64,000 bases of DNA, from NCBI GenBank assembly GCA_033239525.1, contig BSYO01000025.1, positions 8,466,001 through 8,530,000 on the forward strand, written 5' to 3'. The DNA is from Nepenthes gracilis. Taxonomy: Eukaryota; Streptophyta; Magnoliopsida; Caryophyllales; Nepenthaceae. This document shows, piece by piece, positions 22,375-35,242 of the stretch. The notes beneath the pieces are model-generated. The model saw only the letters and a program-made list of their open reading frames with translations, did no database searches and was not told the origin of the DNA. Numbering within the stretch: the stretch's first letter is position 1; each line of letters opens with the position of its first letter. A program made the position numbers and the translations under genes.

Positions 22375-24330
22375 CCTGTAACTTAACCAAGGGCTCCATG
22401 ATCACTACTTGATGGAGGACACTTCAGCTACAACATCATAAACACAGTGGCTACAAAAAAGGCTCTATAATTGCTTAGAAAAGAAGTAGCCAATAATGGA
22501 AAGGATAATCGCTAACTCCTCAAATGGGTAACAACCCATTAATCAGCTGCCCCAACTTCATTAGAAGTAAACGTCTATTAAAGAATAGACATATTTTCTC
22601 ATAAGAAAGAGGGTTAGTTACTCCATAGGAGGTTGCCCAACCTATTGGAGGCAAACTAATTATTCTTATTGGAAAAAATATTAATAATTTTATAGAAGAG
22701 AATTTCACATTTATCTCATTAAATAATTGATAAAGTGCTTTGTGATAGGTCACAATCTTTGTTTCCCATAGCAACTGGGGACTAAAAAATACCAAATTGA
22801 TGACTTATTAAAAGAAAGACAAAATTAACAATGTGAAATTTTACTGTATAAATCCTTAAGATGTAGCATGGAACCATCCAACAAGACCATGTATCAACAT
22901 ATCAAAAAAGAAAAAGAAAAGTTGAAGAGATCTTAACAAAAAAATAGTGAAGATTGTTATAGGTTCAACTAAATCAGGCAATCTCTCAAAAGAAAATAAA
23001 AGCCTTACTAGGGGATCCTTAAGAAAAGGATTCCTCATATTGCATATAAAATCAAAACTTTTTATATATAGAGTATGTCTCATCGAAGAAAGACTTTTAT
23101 CTTCCAAGACAATGTAGTAGTAGTAGTTATCCATCCAATTGAAATGTTTTACCTTAAAAGTGAGCTTACACTATCCATTTGACTCATCTGAAGACTTAAG
23201 GTGGGTTCTATATTACACATGCCATTGCATGAAAGTTTTTAGTGCCATACAAGCTTTAGTATTTTGTCATGCGTCACCAGCAGCAGGTATTCTTTCCCCA
23301 CCCTTCCCTATGTGTGAGAATTTGACCTATCTTCACCCCCCCTATTGTCTTGTCTAGCTATTAATCAATTTCATCAATTGGTTTAATGTCTAGGTGTAAT
23401 GTAGTGGCTGCAAGTTCCAATTTGACAAGGACAGATTGCCTGTTCAAAGATCCAATACATCAAATAAAAAGCATATTTATTTTAACTCCTTGCGAGAACG
23501 ATAAAAGACATTTTGATATATCCAAATAAAAGGTTTACATATACTTGTTCAAACACAAGTTTTGAGTAAATCGAGCCTTCATTCAGAAAAAGTTAATGCT
23601 GATTGAGGAACATGTTATAACTCCTTGTAAGGGAAAGGGTCACTCTATGGGAGGTCAGCCAACCAACTAATAGGAGGTAAGCTAAACATTCCTATAAATT
23701 CAAAGCCCTTGGGCATAATTAAGGCATATAAAACCTTTCGACAAAAAAGACATTTTGATATATTGTAAGCAAATATTCAAATACACTTCTTCAAAGATGA
23801 GTCTTGATGCAGTTGAAACCTTTGATCGAAGAGATTAGGATCATGCCCTTCGGATAATGTCAACAACTAAAAAACATTCTTATAAATCCAAAGGCCATAG
23901 GCATAAGAAGGGCATTTGAAACCTTTTGAGAAAAAAAGACATTTTGATATATCTTCATCAAAGATTCACATGCATTTCTTCAAACACGAGATTTGAGGTA
24001 GTCTAAGCCTTCGATCAAAGAGATTAGGAGTACCTCATTCATTAAATCTCAACAATTAAAAGCAATCTCGAAGAGAAGGAGCACCGCCATCCATATCCTT
24101 TCTTCTACATTCCTTCCAAACCACATTCCTTCCACCTTAAGCATTATATATTAGTTATAGTTTTACTAACTTGAGAATTAGAAAATAAATCAGAGAGCTA
24201 GTTAGAAACATTTGAACCCTTATTTTTGTTTGTGGTATATAATTTTAGGATTACAGTATCAAAGAGGTTATTATGAAACCTCTTAAGTCAGAATTCAAAT
24301 TCATCATATGTATCACGGCTCCATCTACAC
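22375..24330 (+). repeat. Rearranged cluster of LTR-like promoter units
   Basis: The left part (22440-22700) aligns with 62820-63045 (shared CTATAATTGCT, GAAGTAGCCAAT, CATAAGAAAGAG, GGTTAGTTACTC). The segment around GACATTTTGATATA occurs at 23507, 23749 and 23939, and once at 63099. Two units have a TATA box followed by a shared tail (TATAAAT near 23693 and 23880). The end (24120-24200) matches 63230-63310, with AGAAAATAAATCAGA. This is one LTR family internally reshuffled, with at least three downstream units. Confidence 0.7.
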
Positions 24331-25571
24331 TCATAAAGAGACACACAAAAGAAATGGAAAGAAATCATGGTCAATATGAGAACTCATGGCGAAATTAGCC
24401 ATATTTTACGGGGAGATTCATATGAAAATCTCTAACAAAATAAGCCGGGCAAAAAATAGTGCCTACTCTCCAATAAATTTGGACGTAGGTGCAATGGCTA
24501 CACAATTACAAGACATGACTAGAATGTTCATAACCATATAGGATAAATTTAGGGATCAGCCTCCACAAAATAAACCCTAACCACCATAACCATTAACTTT
24601 CTAACAAAGGTTGAGGAATAGAAATGTGCCTATAAAAATGCACCTATCTAACTGATATCACCGGCCATCTTTCTCAATTATATACCAATATTTGGCTGAC
24701 ATCATAGTGAAGAGAATCATTATTTGTGTTACATCCTCTAATTTGGATACTAAGAGTCATATTTAAAGGTATCCTAACATCACTAATACCTCTTCTCTTA
24801 GTCAATCTACTATGCATCTTAAGCACTTGAAGGATTTCGAAAATAGGTTCATCACTTAGTAAGTTTCGATTTTCCTCCGGCGTTGCCATCAATAGTGAAA
24901 ATTTATCCAACTCTTTCAATGGAAATCAACAATGGATTAAAAATCTTTGTGTCAGTAGTTCGAAACTATTTTTAAGAGGGCGAAGGGTCTAAATTGTAGC
25001 AATAAGCGAATCCGATTTTGAAATTTAAGCAAGTTCAAGAAAATGCCAAAATATGTGAGTGCTCCATCACCATACAGCTTATTGGCATCACTTATCTTGT
25101 TGGAGGTAGATTTTCTAAATAAAGTAGGTGAAATCACATATTGTACTTGTAGATGTACTTAAATTGGATATATGATCGATTTATGGATTTTATGATAAAC
25201 CTAATCGGTTATTTCTAATTATATAAATTAATAGTTCAAACCATACTAAAGAGTAAGGCATTTTCCATTTTTATAGGAATTAGATCGAAAGAATTTTTTC
25301 CTCGAGTAGGGATTTTTTACATCTTTCTTCACTGAGACTAAGTCAACTCAAGTAATCATAGTTTGTCCTCTTTTCTGTAATATAAAAATTTTGGATGAAA
25401 ATAATTCCTACCAAATTCAAAGGGGTGGTTCTTTTGTTGCATTGATAAAATTCTAAGTAGAAAAAGTTCTCCCTATTTCTTTGAGAATAAAATTATGAGT
25501 TTGACCGATGAACTATGTGAAAAAATGGATCTTTTTTCTTTAATTTTCAATAAGCATTTTTTAAAAGTTAT
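24331..25571. other. Region following the LTR-like cluster, content not recognised
   Basis: If the cluster is a 5' LTR this should be primer site and gag, but no clear primer-binding site or Gag motif was found. Small minus-strand frames at 24919-24674 and 25137-24952 have no family resemblance. From about 25140 it is AT-rich spacer. Confidence 0.4.
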
Positions 25572-25964
25572 TGTAATATCTGATTTTTCATCTAATTAAA
25601 TTGGTATTATCTATTTATTTTGGATTATTTTGAGTATATTAGAAATAATTGTGCAAACTGAATTTGAAAAAAAATTGGAGTAAGGAAGCATATTTGGCGC
25701 CTGAAGCACGCTTGATGTTGTGGACCGCTTGAGTTGAGTTTAGACAGTTTTGGATTTTGCCTGATGTATGCTTGACGTAATGCTCGGGCACAAATTTTAA
25801 AGTGTTCACACTCGAGGAGCATCTAAGGCAATGCTTGTGCATAGATTGGGTTGAGTGCAATACTTGAAACGTGCCTGAGGTGATGTTCATACATGTGCAC
25901 AGATTCGGTCATTTTGCGTAGGGAGGAAGAGAAAAGAGAGAAAGAGAAGGAAAGGAAGAGAGAG

Positions 25965-28435
25965 TGTGATGTATAGAGTCCTCATTTACCCTTAATGAGA
26001 TGTCATACTGCACATAAGTCCATAAATATATTTTTTTAATACACAGAATTTATATGATACCATATCAAGTGGCTTCAACCCCGTATTAGAAATACTTCTA
26101 GGAACCAGAATCATTATCATACAGTTATATGGAAACACTAATAATATCATAATAATTTTGGTGGAAGCATGACTAAATGATCAAAACCAAATATATATTT
26201 ATTTATTTACAAGGCGGAGTACATTTTTAACATCAAATTTATCCAATACATTACAATTCATCATCAATCGATCCAAACACCTTCCGCTGCGCCACTCCGA
26301 TCACGAGATACCAACTTATTCCTTCCATCTGAGGGGTTTGAATAAAGCAAGTGAGTAAGCCAAATATTCAGTAAGGTATAGATAAAAGTAAAGATATGCA
26401 TATTTATTACTTCAAAACAAAATCAAACAAACGGGATAGAACTATAATGCATATAGGAACATAAAACATGATCAGAAGTTGTTTTCATGAGTGTTGAGTT
26501 ACTTTAAGTCCAGATGTTACTATTTTATTTTTAGTTATTGTGCCTTCAAAATGTCATGCAGAAAACTCAATTATCTTTAGAGATTGGATGGGAGTGGACA
26601 ATCTCGAGAAATGATCGTGTTATTCCACACAATTCAAGGCTAAATTTTTTGAATGGGTGGTATTCTTATAACCCAATATACGGGGCCAATAACAAAAATG
26701 CCATCAAAAGTTTCCCGGTGGTCCAGCGGTAGTTCTCGAGTGTCACTCTAATATCCTTCATCCAGTTTCTTAACCATAAGTCAGATGAAAACTCTACACA
26801 AATTCCTATGATGTGATGGACATCTACCAAATTTCAGATAACAAATAACAAACTGCAGAGTTCCTTTTGTTGTTCATATAAACAAATTTTCCTCGTTCTT
26901 ATGTGTTAACAATTGTAGTTTTAATCAGACAAATTAGTATTTACAAACAGTTTGGATAACATGCAATTTATTTTCCTGAGTACCAAAATTTGAATCTTTG
27001 TCATTTCCTGCAATACCCAATTTAAATATGGGATGGAAATTCCAGCAATATTTAAACATGATTCATGGGACGAAATAAAACATAGAACATGCATTGAAAC
27101 ATGAACATTTTTCATAAAACATGAGAAAAGTCATTATCATGATATTGAATCTATAGAAATATAGCGAAAAAGGATATTAGAACAATAATATTCGAAAGAA
27201 ACAGATAACAATCAACAACAACCAAATATAAAGCATAAAGTACACTTGCCCAATTTCAACTGACTTCCCCTTACTGCCTTCAGTACCTCCTCTGCTTCCT
27301 CTTTTATTCTCCTTTTGCTTTCTCTTCCTTTCCTCACGTTTTATTTTCTCTCGATATTTCCTTAATTTCCTCCCGTTTTTTCCCTCGTCCTCTTTACGTC
27401 CTTATATAGACCTAGGATGAAAGTGTTGAGTCATCATTCATTTTTACACCTCATATTTTTCCTCCTTCGTTAATAGTTGGGTGGCCCGTATTTGGCTGAA
27501 TTATCATCGATTTTGGCCTCTAATTATGCTTCCTTTTGTTGTTTGTTTATGGGTTAATCCTAATTTTCTTCCAAAATTTCTAGTTACGTTGAAGCCAAAA
27601 TTGGTTGCAGCTCACCTTGAAATTTTGACTGCCGTTGCTGGCATGGACTACTAGCTTCAGCTGCTTGCTGAAGTTTTCCTGAGATAAGTAGCTATAAGCT
27701 GCTTCTCAATTTTCCCAAAATTTGCTAAGTGTTGGTAGGTTGCTGCTCGAGACCATAGTCCCCAGGGGTTGACCAAGGTCTTCGGACATTATCTCATGTC
27801 CATGGGCGTTACGTGACCAAGGTATTATCTCATGTCCTCAGACATTACCAACTACCAGCCGATTTCAACGTCCTCGGATATTTTTAGATACCGTAGCTGT
27901 TAGCATACCTTGGCTATTAGCATTACGTTATCAATTCTATTAGTATTTAAAAACCCCCGGTCATTACCACACCTCCTCCTCAGCCACTACTGGAATGTCC
28001 GCGGATATTTGGGAAATCGGGCATTTTGGCAACCGGATATTTTTCCTCAAAATGCATACTAGCATTGGCAACCTGTCATTTTGGCAACAGGCAAAATGCA
28101 TATCAGTTTGTCAATGGCATGTTGACCGGATTATTTCCTTAGCATTTTCCAATTGGTCAACTGGACGTTGACCAGATTCCTTAACCTTTTTATACCGGTC
28201 AAGAGGATGTTGACCGGATTGTTCCTTAGCCCTTCTTAACCTATCAATAGGGTGTTGATTGCGTTCTTTTTCTCAGCCGGTTAACCTTCTGTTGATTGGC
28301 CTTTTCGGCTACAAACTTCATGCAAAACCTGTTTGTTGAGTTAATGGCCTTACAAAGAGGAAGTGAAGAAGGAGGATGTTGAGGTATTCTTTGGTCAATT
28401 TTGTCAGATTGAGTGTTGAGATATGTGTCTTTACA
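25965..28435 (-). repeat. Minus-strand LTR (LTR-J) inserted in LTR-I
   Basis: On the minus strand it runs from TGTAAAGACACATATC (28435) to CATCACA (25965). The CT-rich plus-strand tract at 27240-27400 is its GA-rich leader, with a TATA box (TATATAAGG, 27400-27410) just upstream in sense. In U5 it has GGGCAAGTG near 27250 and CCCCTCAG|ATGG near 26330. The 5-bp flanks differ (GAGAG and CCCTA), so insertion was followed by loss at one side, or a boundary is slightly off. Confidence 0.65.
28105..28310 (-). repeat. U3 subrepeats of LTR-J
   Basis: Four to five diverged ~50-bp units contain GTTGACCGGATT or close variants followed by CCTTAG/CCTTAA (for example at 28120, 28165, 28205, 28245, 28280). 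Just left (28025-28105) a second motif, ATTTTGGCAAC, recurs. They lie in U3, where LTR enhancer repeats usually sit. Confidence 0.7.
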
Positions 28436-29814
28436 CCCTAGTCTTGAACTATTTTCATTTTTGTTTAGTTTTTCTTATGTGGTGGTTTTAGTATACATGT
28501 ATGATATATTTACTTATCCTATTTGATTTTCTCATACATGCATGTCACTTTTACAGGATGTCTTGGGATTTTACTTCTATTTTGTTATTATTTGAGTATT
28601 TTTACTTATTTTGTGAAAATGGATATACATTTTAAGATGTTATATTCAAGTATAAGAATATTTGCTATGAAAAAATATCATAAAAACTTGTATATGGGTC
28701 GTGCATGTGGCATCCATACATGTGCTTCAGGTCAGACTCTATGATTATTATTCGATTTAATATATGTACTTTTCTCCATAGTGGAAAGCTCTGTATTTGA
28801 CCTCATCGAGTGGAAGTTTCATACTTTTTTGCTAGATAGGAAAAGTTTTGGATTTGTGACATAAAGACCCTCATCAATTTGTATTTTAATAAGAATTATC
28901 GTAAGAAATTGAATATAACTAATATATTCGGACGTCTTAATATATTTAGATAGACTTATTGATTGCATCCCATATTAACGGGTGGCAAAATAAAGTGGCT
29001 TTGTCCCTGTCTATAAAGGAGAATATATAGACAACTAGCCTACATGTCTAAATAATAGTAATATGACCACAGGTTACAAAGATTATAAGTAACGCTTACT
29101 CAAAATTAGTATTTTGGTCTTTGATTATCCGATTTAAACATATTTTAGACTTTTAATATATTTTACCAACATTAATTTGGATACTTAAAATTTCGATTGT
29201 GATTCATAGATTTTGTTCGTAATTAGGATTCGATTGGTTAGTATATTTGAAACTTTAATCTTCATTTTGATTTTTACTTTTGAGTATAAGACTATATTTG
29301 GACTTTTGTCGATGTGATATAGTGAATAATTAGATTTTAGCTTTTATGAGTTTTTGTATACGTTTTAATTATTTTCATTCTGTTTATGGACACATCGATT
29401 CATTACATGTTATATACTGATTCTTATTGAGCATTTGGCTCATATTTTTATTATTTCTTATCCCTTTAGATTAGTGGACTATGGATACAGTATAGGGAGC
29501 TCGGACGTGGACTTTGATAGAAGTTTTATTTATATTTGGTGAGTATTGGCTTTGTATTTGGATTATATTTGTATTAGGAATATTTTGGTATTATTTGGAG
29601 TGGCAAATAGGATGATAATAGTATGTTGTATTGTTGTGGAGACAATGTTTGGATTATTCAATTGTTTGGATATTGTAGCATTGGTTAGTTATGGATCAGT
29701 GACTTAATTGTATGGTGAATTGTCACTTTATTTTTATGAACTTTTGAGCAAGTAATGATTAATTATTTATCTAAATGAGTAGTCTAGAGAGATCTTAGGA
29801 ATGATTGGTATCCT

Positions 29815-31836
29815 TGTAAGGTTCTGATTCCTAGAATATAATAATTAAGAGTAATTAAATTAATATAATTAAAATTAGGTTAAATTTATATGAAAAATTT
29901 AGAAGTAAAAATGGAAGAGAGAGGAAGGACACTTGAAGGGCACCCAAGTGGTGCCGGGGTGCAAATTCAAGAATTGTCACACTTGCTGGTCACACGAGCT
30001 CAATCCAAGGCACAAATTTCAAAATATGTGCACCTGATAGACATTCAAGTGGCACTCGAGCATGGATTGCCTTGTATGGGTGGCACTTGGTTGTTGGTCA
30101 TCCTTATTTGAAACTTTTGGATAAGTTTTAGCAAAAATAAAATATAAAATTTTATTTATAACAGATACATGGGATAAAGATCAACAATTTTCGTGGGTAA
30201 GAATGAGAAGGAGAGAGAAAGAGAAAAGAAAGAAGAGAGAAGGGAGAGAAAGCTAGAAAGAGGAAGTGGTCCCGGGGTAGAGCCGAGCCGTTTTAAAGAA
30301 GAAAATTGATAGATTGAGTTGAGACAAGTGCACTCTAAATTTTTATCTTTATTTTGTTGCTATTTCTTGACTATTTCTTTGTGTATTATTGTTTTGATAT
30401 CCTACTCCATCAAATTTTTACCTATTAAATTATATGTTTTACTATTTTCTCATATTTTTATGAAGAAATTTCATATTTAGGAGCATGTATCGTAATTTAT
30501 ATGTTATTTTCAGTATCTGATACCTGATTTATATTTGTAATCATGTCCAAAGCTATGGTACAAATGGAATTTGGGAAATGGGATTTATGGTCTATTTATA
30601 TTTATATTGTAAATTATTAAAAATATCTGTAAAGTTCATCGTTAACTGTTTATCTATTTATGTTTAAAAATCATCTGTTTTGTAAAGTTTATTGTTATCT
30701 ATACATCTACATATTATGAAAAATCATCTGTTAAAGTCTAAGACTTAAGTCTACATGATTATAAAAATATGTATCAATTTTTACAATAATATAGAAATAA
30801 GTATCTGTATAAGTTCACAAGAATATGAAATATATATTTGTGTCAAGTAAATTGGAACTCCACAATTTATTATCTATTATTGGTATTTGCTCTCGCATTG
30901 AGAAAATCAAGGAAAAAGGACTAAGTAAATTTGCGTAGAGTTTTCAATTGAAATATGAAAAGAAATCAAGAAATTAGACAAAGAATTTTCATTTTAGCAG
31001 GTGATATTTCCTGACATACTTAGGGTATTATAGTGGGAGATTGAGGAATACTCCTAGGCTACAAGGAAACTTTTGGTGGCAACAAGGACTATGGCCCCAT
31101 ATATTGGGATTAAAGGTATATCGCCCGCCATGGGACATTAAATTGTGTAGAATAATACAATCCTTTTCTCGATTGATCACTCCATTAGCTAATAAGTCTT
31201 ACTAGCTCTGGTCCCTAAAGATAAAGGAATCTCTGCATGATTTGAAGGCTAATATAATAAGAAATAAAATATGGAGGAAAGTTAAATGTGTTTCAAAAAT
31301 GTATTCGATCATGTTTTATACTTATATATGCATGATGATCCTATTCCGTTCCTTTGATTTATTTTAAAGTGTACTACATTTGTCCTTTTTGCATTTGTGC
31401 CTTCCTAAATATTTCGCTTACTCGCTTGCTATTTTTCTTATCTTCAGATGAGCATGAGCTGGTACCTCACGAGAAAGAATAGAGGTCACAGCTTACTAGG
31501 CTGTGGATGATGATTTTTTGGATTTATGTATATGTTGAGAAGTTAGATTTTGATGTATTATGGTTACTTTGAGGATACTATTGTAGTTTAGTTTTTGCTG
31601 TGTATTAATGGTTATATATATGTTTCTGCAAGTTATTATGGTTAGTTTTTGGTACCTAATGGTATCACTTTGTATCCAACATTGTATTGGAAAATATGGC
31701 ATTGAAGCCACAGATTTTCTGGCAAAATTTAAATCCTCTGCTTGATTTATATATATGGTTGATTATTTTTATGATTCGTATTTAATTATTGACAGATATT
31801 ATATTTAGTGGTATTTAAGTTATCCGGTCCATCACA
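29815..31836 (+). repeat. Solo LTR (LTR-H) with perfect target-site duplication
   Basis: Starts TGTAAGGTTCTGATTCC and ends CGGTCCATCACA, 2,022 bp. It is flanked by ATCCT at 29810-29814 and ATCCT at 31837-31841, an exact 5-bp duplication as made by gypsy integrases. No internal element sequence remains, so it arose by recombination between two LTRs. The GA-rich leader is at 30200-30270, and the acceptor-like TTATCTTCAG|ATGAG ends at 31447. Confidence 0.9.
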
Positions 31837-31997
31837 ATCCTTGTCTATTATTATTGTTAATGTTGAGATTGCATAAATATGTTATCTGATCACACTCGAA
31901 TTTGGATTTTAATTTGGATGTCATATTTAGAATTTTATTTTATAGTATTTAATTATTATTTATTATTTAGGACCTACTTTAGTTCAGATTCATAACA

Positions 31998-34035
31998 GAA
32001 GGGCTATGCTCAATGGAGGCTCAAGCGTCGGTTGGGCGCATTTGGCAGAATGCGTCGCTTAAAGGGTGCTCGACAAGAGCTCGAGGCGCGGCCTTGGTAG
32101 AATGGTGCGCCTGATTATCGTCCAATTGGCGTTCGAGCGCCATTCGGGCTATTTAAATGCGCTAGGGTTCGTTTCTTGTCATTTTTTCGGCCTTTTGGAT
32201 TTTTAGAGAGAGAGCACCGACCAAGAGAGAGAAAGGAGGAGATCGAAGCCTTGGAGTCTAAATTCGTCTAAGAGCTAGTTATAAAAGTTGTAGTTTGGGT
32301 TGAGGCAAGTGCTCCTATACCCATTTTATCTCATCTTTCGATTTTTATTCATTTTTTACCGGCTATTATTATTTCGATACCCACCCAAATTATGAAAAAT
32401 TGGTAACCCATGATTTGTACTTAAAGTTTTTATAGTTTAATGTTTGAATCCCCTTCTGATCGGCTCGGGTTGGCTTTAGCAAACCCTAACCTGTTCGTAA
32501 TTTGGGGTTCACCCATTTTCTTTCGGTTATGTGTTAAATTGACCTCAATTTGCGAATTACCATGTTCTAATAATGCATATATATATCAACTGAACGTTTG
32601 ATTTTACAAATGTCAACCCGTTCACGAAGTCCAGATGCTCTAAATCAACACTGTTACAGTTCACTTGAGCATAAATGAAAAATTTGTGTGCTTCCAGCCT
32701 AATTAATTGTTATAAAAGTATGATTAATTGCATGTACTTAATTATAAGCTCCGAAAAAATATGCTTGTGCTCCATGTGTGGAAGAAATGTGTGCTGGAGG
32801 CCCCCAAAGTGATAATTGCCTAATGTGGTAAGGAATTCTAATCTTTCCTATGTATTGTGACATCCATACATCCAAATTGACTTGTGAAAATATTTAAGTA
32901 TGAAGGAAAGATAATAAACAGATATGTAATTGCAAAGAAGTCCACAATGTGATTTGGGATTGAATGGTTCTCTCGGATAGAGATATTGTAGATTGAATTG
33001 TGGTGGACCTTCCCTCAAATAAATAAGAACCTGTAAAACTAAGACCTTAGAATTGTGATACCGAGAAAATACCCCTTGGCCTGTTAGTAGTATTACAGTA
33101 GAGACTCAAGGATCGCTCTGGCCATGTATTTTAGCGGGTAATCTCTTGGCAAACCTTTGGATATTATTGTGGAAGGACGAGGACTGCCATTGGGCCTCGA
33201 GGGTACATGTTGGGGCCTTGTATTATCAGCCCGTCTACAGGCATTATATGTAGACGGCCTTTACCTTTGGGTCGATAATAGGAGCTTATGACCTCAGATC
33301 ATTGTGGTGTATCATTATCCTTTCCTCGTTCTCACACACCCTTAGTTAGTAGAGCTTACTTACCCTGATTCGCAAAGATGAACAATTATACATAAAATAT
33401 ATCTCAAAGAGAAATAAATTGTATTCCAAAGTATAATTGATCATGTTCCCGTTTATGCATCTCTTTCATGACTATGTCTCTTTCCCTTGCTTACCTTTGC
33501 TTATATTGTCTGCTACTTTTGATTATGATGTACTTGTTAAACTGTTAACTCATAATTACTTTTTTTTTCTTCTAGATGAGCAAGCTATTATGTCCGATGA
33601 GTCTGAATAGGCTGTAAGTCCATGATAGACAATTGATACAGATTGGAGAGCTTTTGAGGACTTAGTTTTGTTATTTTGTATAAGGTATGGATACTGTAAT
33701 AATTATTTTGATGCTTATGGTTATGCATATATATGTCATGATGATTGATGGATGTTTAGTGAGTTTTTATTGTTCATTGATGGATGTAGTAGCTTCCATA
33801 GGTATCTTTTATGGTTATAATTGGTTCCTAACTGGCATCCTTTTAAGCTAGTGTCGTACCGGAGTTACGACGTCAGTGCTACCTGTGTGTTTATTGTGGC
33901 ATTTGGGGATCATGTGTATATGTTGTTTATATTTGTGATTTCTGTATAGGGTTTTGTATAGGTTTGTATTTGACAGATGTCCATTTTATAAACAGAATTT
34001 TGCTAGATTTTTGGTAGATTTTTCGGTCTGTCACA
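31998..34035 (+). repeat. 5' LTR (LTR-K) of gypsy element M1
   Basis: The U3 carries GAGCTCGAG and GTTCGAGCGCC repeats and a TATA-like TATTTAAAT at 32150. The GA-rich leader is at 32200-32240, the conserved leader block at 32238-32312 and the end TCGGTCTGTCACA at 34035. The expected TG start is missing, because LTR-I ends at 31997 and U3 sequence follows at once. Gag wording begins only about 30 bases after the LTR end, so the primer site and the start of gag have been deleted. Confidence 0.75.
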
Positions 34036-34054
34036 GTAGTGGTCCATTTAATGA

Positions 34055-34690
34055 TGAGTTTTGGGTATAGACAACAACGAGATTTCATGGGATGTGTTTG
34101 TGAAATTCTTTATGGAGAAATTCTTCCTCACTAATGTCTGGGAGATTAAGAAATACGAATTTAGTCAGTTGAAGCAAGGGAATAAGATGGTGGCGAAGTA
34201 TGATAATAAATTTGCTAATTTTTATCGCTTTGCTCCTCACGTGGTGGTGGATGAAGCTCAGAGAGCCCAAAAATTTTTGTAAGGGCTTCAAGATTTAATT
34301 AGGAAACAATTGGTGGCCCTCTGACTATAGATATATAGTAAAGTGCTTGATCAGGCCATTCTTATTGAGCAAGAGCAATTAAAGGAGAAGTATTTTTAGA
34401 GGTCAGAAGGTAGAAGTCAAAGCTTGAAGGTCAAGGGCTCCTACTCAAGGTCCAAGGCCTAGGATAGGGGGAAGGTAATCGGAGTAAAATCTCCACCGAT
34501 GAAGCCTTAATATTTGGAGACAGTGTGTGAGTTTTGTGGCATGTTTTTATTGCAGCCAGGGTTACCACCTAAGTGGAGCTTGTTTTTATTGTAGCCAAGG
34601 TGGTTGTATGGCAAAGGATTGTTCATTCCTTCGAGGCATCCAGAGAAAATGACCAATATTCTTGGGCGGACTTTGCAGCAATGGCTAAGG
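34055..34690 (+). pseudogene. Gypsy gag remnant (M1)
   Basis: The open stretch 34061-34282 contains ISWDVFVKFFMEKFF, EFSQLKQGNKMVAKYDNKF and FYRFAPHVVVDEAQRAQKFL, the retrotrans_gag fold as found in chromoviruses. A zinc knuckle follows near 34580-34630, reading CFYCSQGGCMAKDC. Its spacing is correct, but the His position is occupied by Cys. A stop follows QKFL, and a duplicated TTTTTATTG(C/T)AGCCA segment (34540-34600) disrupts the knuckle region. Confidence 0.85.
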
Positions 34691-34734
34691 ATGAGAGAGC
34701 AAAACCCTCAGTGGCAGAAGGTAATGTGTGAAAC

Positions 34735-35242
34735 TTTGATTATATGACTCATATTTTGATTGATCTTGGATCTATGCTTTCTTTTATGGCTTCAAAATTT
34801 TTTTGTTATTTGCATGTACCCTCTAAAATTTTAGAATTTTCTTTAATAGTATCTAGGTAGGCAAATCCTTATTGGTTGACATTATGTATCCCTAGTGTCC
34901 AGTTTAGGTTAACAGATTTGAATTATTGGTGGACTTGATCTTGTTTGATATGCCCGATTTTGATGTCATTTTGAGAATGAATTAGTTGGCTTGTTATCAC
35001 GCTAGTGTAGATTGCTACCATAAGTCTATTTTATTTTGTATCCTAGGATGTGAATCTTTCAAGTTCCAAGGAAGAGTAAAAAAGGAGTCGATCGGATTGA
35101 TTTTGGCTCTACATGTATGCCACTTGATGAAAGATGAATGCCATACTTATTTGGCTTATGTGATCACATCTGAAAGTTATAATGTGGTGATTGAGAAGAT
35201 TCCAATGGTATGTGAATTTGAGGATATATTTTTGGAGGAATA
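34735..35242 (+). pseudogene. Gypsy aspartic protease remnant (M1)
   Basis: The active-site loop reads DLGSMLSFMASKF at about 34760-34800, where the family has D-S/T-G, so the second residue is lost (Leu). The end of the domain is at 34986-35243, with ACYHASVDCYHKSILF, and then the linker to RT (VCEFEDIFLEE). Stops lie between. In the family this enzyme cuts the Gag-Pol polyprotein. Confidence 0.8.

Larger units (their letters stand above)
25572..31997 (+). mobile_element. Gypsy-type LTR (here LTR-I), split by two later LTR insertions
   Basis: Three segments assemble into one ~1.9 kb LTR: 25572-25964 (U3 and GA-rich leader), 28436-29814 and 31842-31997 (end CATAACA). It starts TGTAATATCTGATTTT and resembles the LTR at 59521-61537 in start, in the CCCTTTAGATTA-type block in U5 and in length. 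A minus-strand LTR occupies 25965-28435 and a plus-strand solo LTR 29815-31836. No matching target-site duplication was found at its own ends (GTTAT versus GAAGG), so it is not proven to be a solo LTR. Confidence 0.65.
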
